Positions 61,975 through 64,000 of a DNA stretch of 64,000 nucleotides are shown piece by piece (the stretch's first letter is position 1; every line of letters begins with the position of its first letter). The translations under genes and the position numbers were made by a program. Source of the stretch: Tardiphaga robiniae (lineage in GTDB: Bacteria; Pseudomonadota; Alphaproteobacteria; Rhizobiales; Xanthobacteraceae). The stretch spans positions 1-64,000 of the forward strand of contig NZ_JABMCJ010000084.1 in the NCBI RefSeq assembly GCF_013359755.1, written 5' to 3'. The notes below the pieces were generated by a model. It was given only the letters and a program-made list of their open reading frames with translations. It ran no database searches and was not told where the DNA came from.

Positions 61975-63330
61975 ATGCGCAGCACATTCCTCTGCTCCGT
62001 CGCTTCCCTCGTCATGCTCACATCCGCCGCTTTCGCCCAGACCGAAGGTGAATTCCCCGCCAAGCTCGCCGGCCATGCCGTGCTGCCGGCGACGTCGACC
62101 ATCGATGCGCCTGTGGATGCGCCGAACGACCTGAAGACCTCGGGCAAATACACCACCGGCAAGCGCGTCGACGCGCTCGGCACCGTGATGGGCAAGTCCT
62201 ACGAGCGCGCCACCGGCATCTCGCTGCCGATGAAGGGCCAGCCGCTGCAGGGCCATTCCGGCATCAAGGTGATGCCAGACGGTTCGTTCTGGGTGCTGAC
62301 CGACAATGGCGCCGGCTCGCGCTACAATTCGGCCGACTACATGATCTATCTCAATCATCACAAGATCGACTGGAAGAACGGCAAGGTCGAGCGTCAGGCC
62401 ACCGTGTTCCTGCACGATCCCGACAAGAAGGTGCCGTTCCGCATCGTTCATGAAGACACCGCCAAGCGCTACCTGACCGGCGCCGATGTCGACACCGAAG
62501 GCTTCCAGATCGTCGGCGACAATTTCTGGATCGGCGAGGAATTCGGCCCCTACATCATCAAGGCCGACAAGACCGGCAAGGTTCTGGCTGTGTTCGACAC
62601 CGTCGCCGACGGCAAGCCGGTGCGTTCGCCGGACCATTGGTCGGTGCAGTCGCCGGGTGCGCCGGGCGCCACCTACACCACGGTCAACCTGCGCCGCTCC
62701 AAGGGCTATGAAGGCTTCGCCTCCTCCAAGGATGGCAAGTTCCTCTACGGCCTGCTCGAAGGCCCGATCTGGGATGCCGAGAAGAAGGACTGGGAGAAGG
62801 TCGACGGCAAGGAAGCTTCGCGCATCCTGGAATTCGACGTCGCCAACGAGAAGTTCACCGGTCGCTACTGGCAGTACGTGTTCGAACAGAACGGCAATGC
62901 AATCGGCGACTTCAACATGGTCACCGCCGACAACGGCCTGATCATCGAGCGTGACAACGGCGAAGGCACCAAGGACAAGGCCTGCGCCGACGGCAAGCGC
63001 GGTGAAGACTGCTTCCCGGATCTCGCCAAGTTCAAGAAGGTCTACAAGATCGAACTGAACGACGCCAATGTCGGCAAGCCCGTTCGCAAGATCGGCTTCA
63101 TCGACCTGATGAAGATCCAGGACCCGAACAAGCTGGCCCGCAAGCCGCTGAATGACGGCGTTCTGACCTTCCCGTTCTTCACCATCGAGAACGTCGACCA
63201 GGTTGATGCCACCCACATCATCGTCGGCAACGACAACAACCTGCCGTTCTCGTCGAGCCGCGAGCCGAACAAGGCCGACGACAACGAGTTCGTGCTGCTC
63301 GAAGTCGCCGACTTCCTGAAGGCGAAGTAA
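61975..63330 (+). CDS. Secreted phytase-like (esterase-like activity of phytase) protein
   Basis: 451 residues. Signal peptide (S-V-A-S-L-V-M-L-T-S, A-F-A-Q) followed by a beta-propeller-type phytase-like domain with V-D-T-E-G-F-Q-I-V-G-D-N-F-W and G-E-E-F-G-P-Y-I, and Y-E-G-F-A-S-S-K-D-G-K-F-L-Y. This family shows phosphoesterase or phytase-type activity outside the cell. ATG 61975 follows AAAGGAG. PHO-box-like repeats lie upstream and a Rho-independent terminator lies downstream. True substrate unproven. Confidence 0.82.
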   Translation: MRSTFLCSVASLVMLTSAAFAQTEGEFPAKLAGHAVLPATSTIDAPVDAPNDLKTSGKYTTGKRVDALGTVMGKSYERATGISLPMKGQPLQGHSGIKVMPDGSFWVLTDNGAGSRYNSADYMIYLNHHKIDWKNGKVERQATVFLHDPDKKVPFRIVHEDTAKRYLTGADVDTEGFQIVGDNFWIGEEFGPYIIKADKTGKVLAVFDTVADGKPVRSPDHWSVQSPGAPGATYTTVNLRRSKGYEGFASSKDGKFLYGLLEGPIWDAEKKDWEKVDGKEASRILEFDVANEKFTGRYWQYVFEQNGNAIGDFNMVTADNGLIIERDNGEGTKDKACADGKRGEDCFPDLAKFKKVYKIELNDANVGKPVRKIGFIDLMKIQDPNKLARKPLNDGVLTFPFFTIENVDQVDATHIIVGNDNNLPFSSSREPNKADDNEFVLLEVADFLKAK

Positions 63331-63363
63331 GCAACGCGAGCAGGCCCCCGCCTGAAACGACGA

Positions 63364-63390
63364 AAGCCCTCCCGCAAGGGAGGGCTTTTT
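63364..63390 (+). terminator. Rho-independent terminator after the phytase-like gene
   Basis: Perfect 10-bp stem (63364-63373 with 63378-63387), GCAA loop, followed by T. Lies 34 bp after the stop codon. It can also serve the convergent chemoreceptor gene. Confidence 0.92.
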
Positions 63391-63448
63391 GCGTTAGAGC
63401 GTGATCTACTTTCCTCTCCCACAAGGGGAGAGAGGGGAAGAAGAGCCT

Positions 63449-64000
63449 CTACGCCGCACGCACCTTGGTCAGGAACTCGTCCACCGCCGTCCGCAACATG
63501 CCGGACTGGGTGTCGAGCTCCCTGGCATTCGACAACACCTGCGAGGCCGCCGTCCCGGTCGCTTCTGCTGCGCTGCTGACGCCGCCGATATGTTCGCTGA
63601 TTTCACTGGAGCCCGCCGCGACCGACTGAATGTTGCGCGCGATTTCCCGCGTGGCCTCGCCCTGCTCCTGGACGGCCGTGGAGATGCTGGTGGTGATCTC
63701 GCTCATCTGCGCGATGGTCCCCGTAATGGCGCTGATCGAAAGCACGGCTTCGCTGGTGGACGCTTGCATCGCGGCAACCTGGGCGGAGATCTCTTCGGTA
63801 GCCTTGGCGGTCTGGCTCGCCAATGCCTTCACTTCCGAGGCGACGACCGCAAAGCCGCGTCCGGATTCGCCGGCGCGCGCCGCTTCGATGGTCGCATTCA
63901 GCGCGAGCAGATTGGTCTGGGAGGCGATGCTGTGGATCAACTGAACCACTTCGCCGATCTTCTCCGCGCCGCTGGACAGCAGCTGAACGGTCGCATTGGT
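63449..64000 (-). CDS. Methyl-accepting chemotaxis protein, C-terminal part (cut by window end)
   Basis: The visible part is the cytoplasmic signalling domain with the [15 protein letters not shown] tip and helical methylation regions, ending in V-R-A-A. The frame stays open to the window edge ([13 protein letters not shown]), so the sensor and membrane parts lie beyond 64000. No CheR-binding pentapeptide. It resembles the chemoreceptor at 54949 in the tip but differs in the helices. Confidence 0.93.
   Translation of the reverse strand, partial: TNATVQLLSSGAEKIGEVVQLIHSIASQTNLLALNATIEAARAGESGRGFAVVASEVKALASQTAKATEEISAQVAAMQASTSEAVLSISAITGTIAQMSEITTSISTAVQEQGEATREIARNIQSVAAGSSEISEHIGGVSSAAEATGTAASQVLSNARELDTQSGMLRTAVDEFLTKVRAA

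Noticed and set aside
61891-63216. 441-codon minus-strand frame over the phytase-like gene
   Set aside because: Antisense shadow; the plus strand has ribosome site, signal peptide, family motifs and terminator.

Overview
The window looks like chromosomal DNA of a Bradyrhizobiaceae-type alphaproteobacterium (Bradyrhizobium, Rhodopseudomonas, Tardiphaga, Afipia or a close relative). The reasons are high GC with strong G/C third positions over most of the window, a membrane-bound ferritin MbfA gene preceded by an Irr-type iron box, a DUF3551 secreted protein, an HWE histidine kinase, many small Bradyrhizobium-like ORFans, and scattered palindromic repeats of the CGTCATGGCCGGGC type. I saw no rRNA, tRNA, CRISPR array, intact transposase or replication origin. 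Genus assignment is inference.

Layout. (1) 1-8.0 kb: a minus-strand type I secretion cluster, RTX protein -> ABC exporter -> membrane fusion protein -> LuxR-type regulator -> secreted M23 peptidase. It is flanked by about 0.9 kb of apparently non-coding or degenerate DNA, and by a 68-bp duplicated piece of the methyltransferase gene that lies at 8-9 kb. It looks like an accessory block. (2) 8.0-10.5 kb: methyltransferase, HSL-type esterase and a small ORFan. (3) 10.7-16.8 kb: a tightly coupled catabolic operon with a GntR/FCD regulator behind a perfect 29-bp palindrome, a cupin dioxygenase-like protein, an SDR, an SsuABC/TauABC-like transporter with two permeases, a small membrane protein and a periplasmic binding protein, closed by a Rho-independent terminator. 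(4) 16.9-21.6 kb: SDR, metallo-beta-lactamase-fold hydrolase, NDH-2-like flavoprotein and AraC regulator, the last preceded by a truncated dehydrogenase reading frame. (5) 22-28 kb: TPR protein, small membrane proteins, an orphan Imm63-like immunity protein, a rare fusion of low-molecular-weight phosphatase to an NlpC/P60-like domain, and a Tat-exported VOC protein. (6) 28-33 kb: tannase/feruloyl-esterase-family protein and a TonB-dependent receptor. (7) 33-44 kb: purA and its conserved neighbour, FecR-domain protein plus CHASE2 cyclase, PAS-HWE kinase plus response regulator, cold-shock protein, methyltransferase and PhzF protein. (8) 44-51 kb: alpha/beta hydrolase, Tat-exported oxalate-decarboxylase-like bicupin, serine hydrolase, HPP-CBS protein, AhpD-like protein, YbaK and DUF3551 protein. 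(9) 51-60.3 kb: iron-linked genes (PepSY protein, second TonB-dependent receptor, mbfA) interleaved with a Cache chemoreceptor, DMT transporter and sugar isomerase. (10) 60.4-64 kb: a Bug-type binding protein, a phytase-like secreted protein behind three PHO-box-like repeats, and a chemoreceptor cut by the window end.

Themes. Iron: both TonB-dependent receptors have a related A/T-rich motif upstream, and mbfA has a clean TTTAGAA-N3-TTCTAAT box, suggesting shared Irr control. Secretion: the RTX protein is an unbroken run of 40 nonapeptides with no recognisable enzymatic domain, encoded beside its own exporter. Start sites were chosen from Shine-Dalgarno sequences, overlaps and signal peptides and often differ from the longest possible frame. 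Family names come from recognising motifs by eye; no database search was run.
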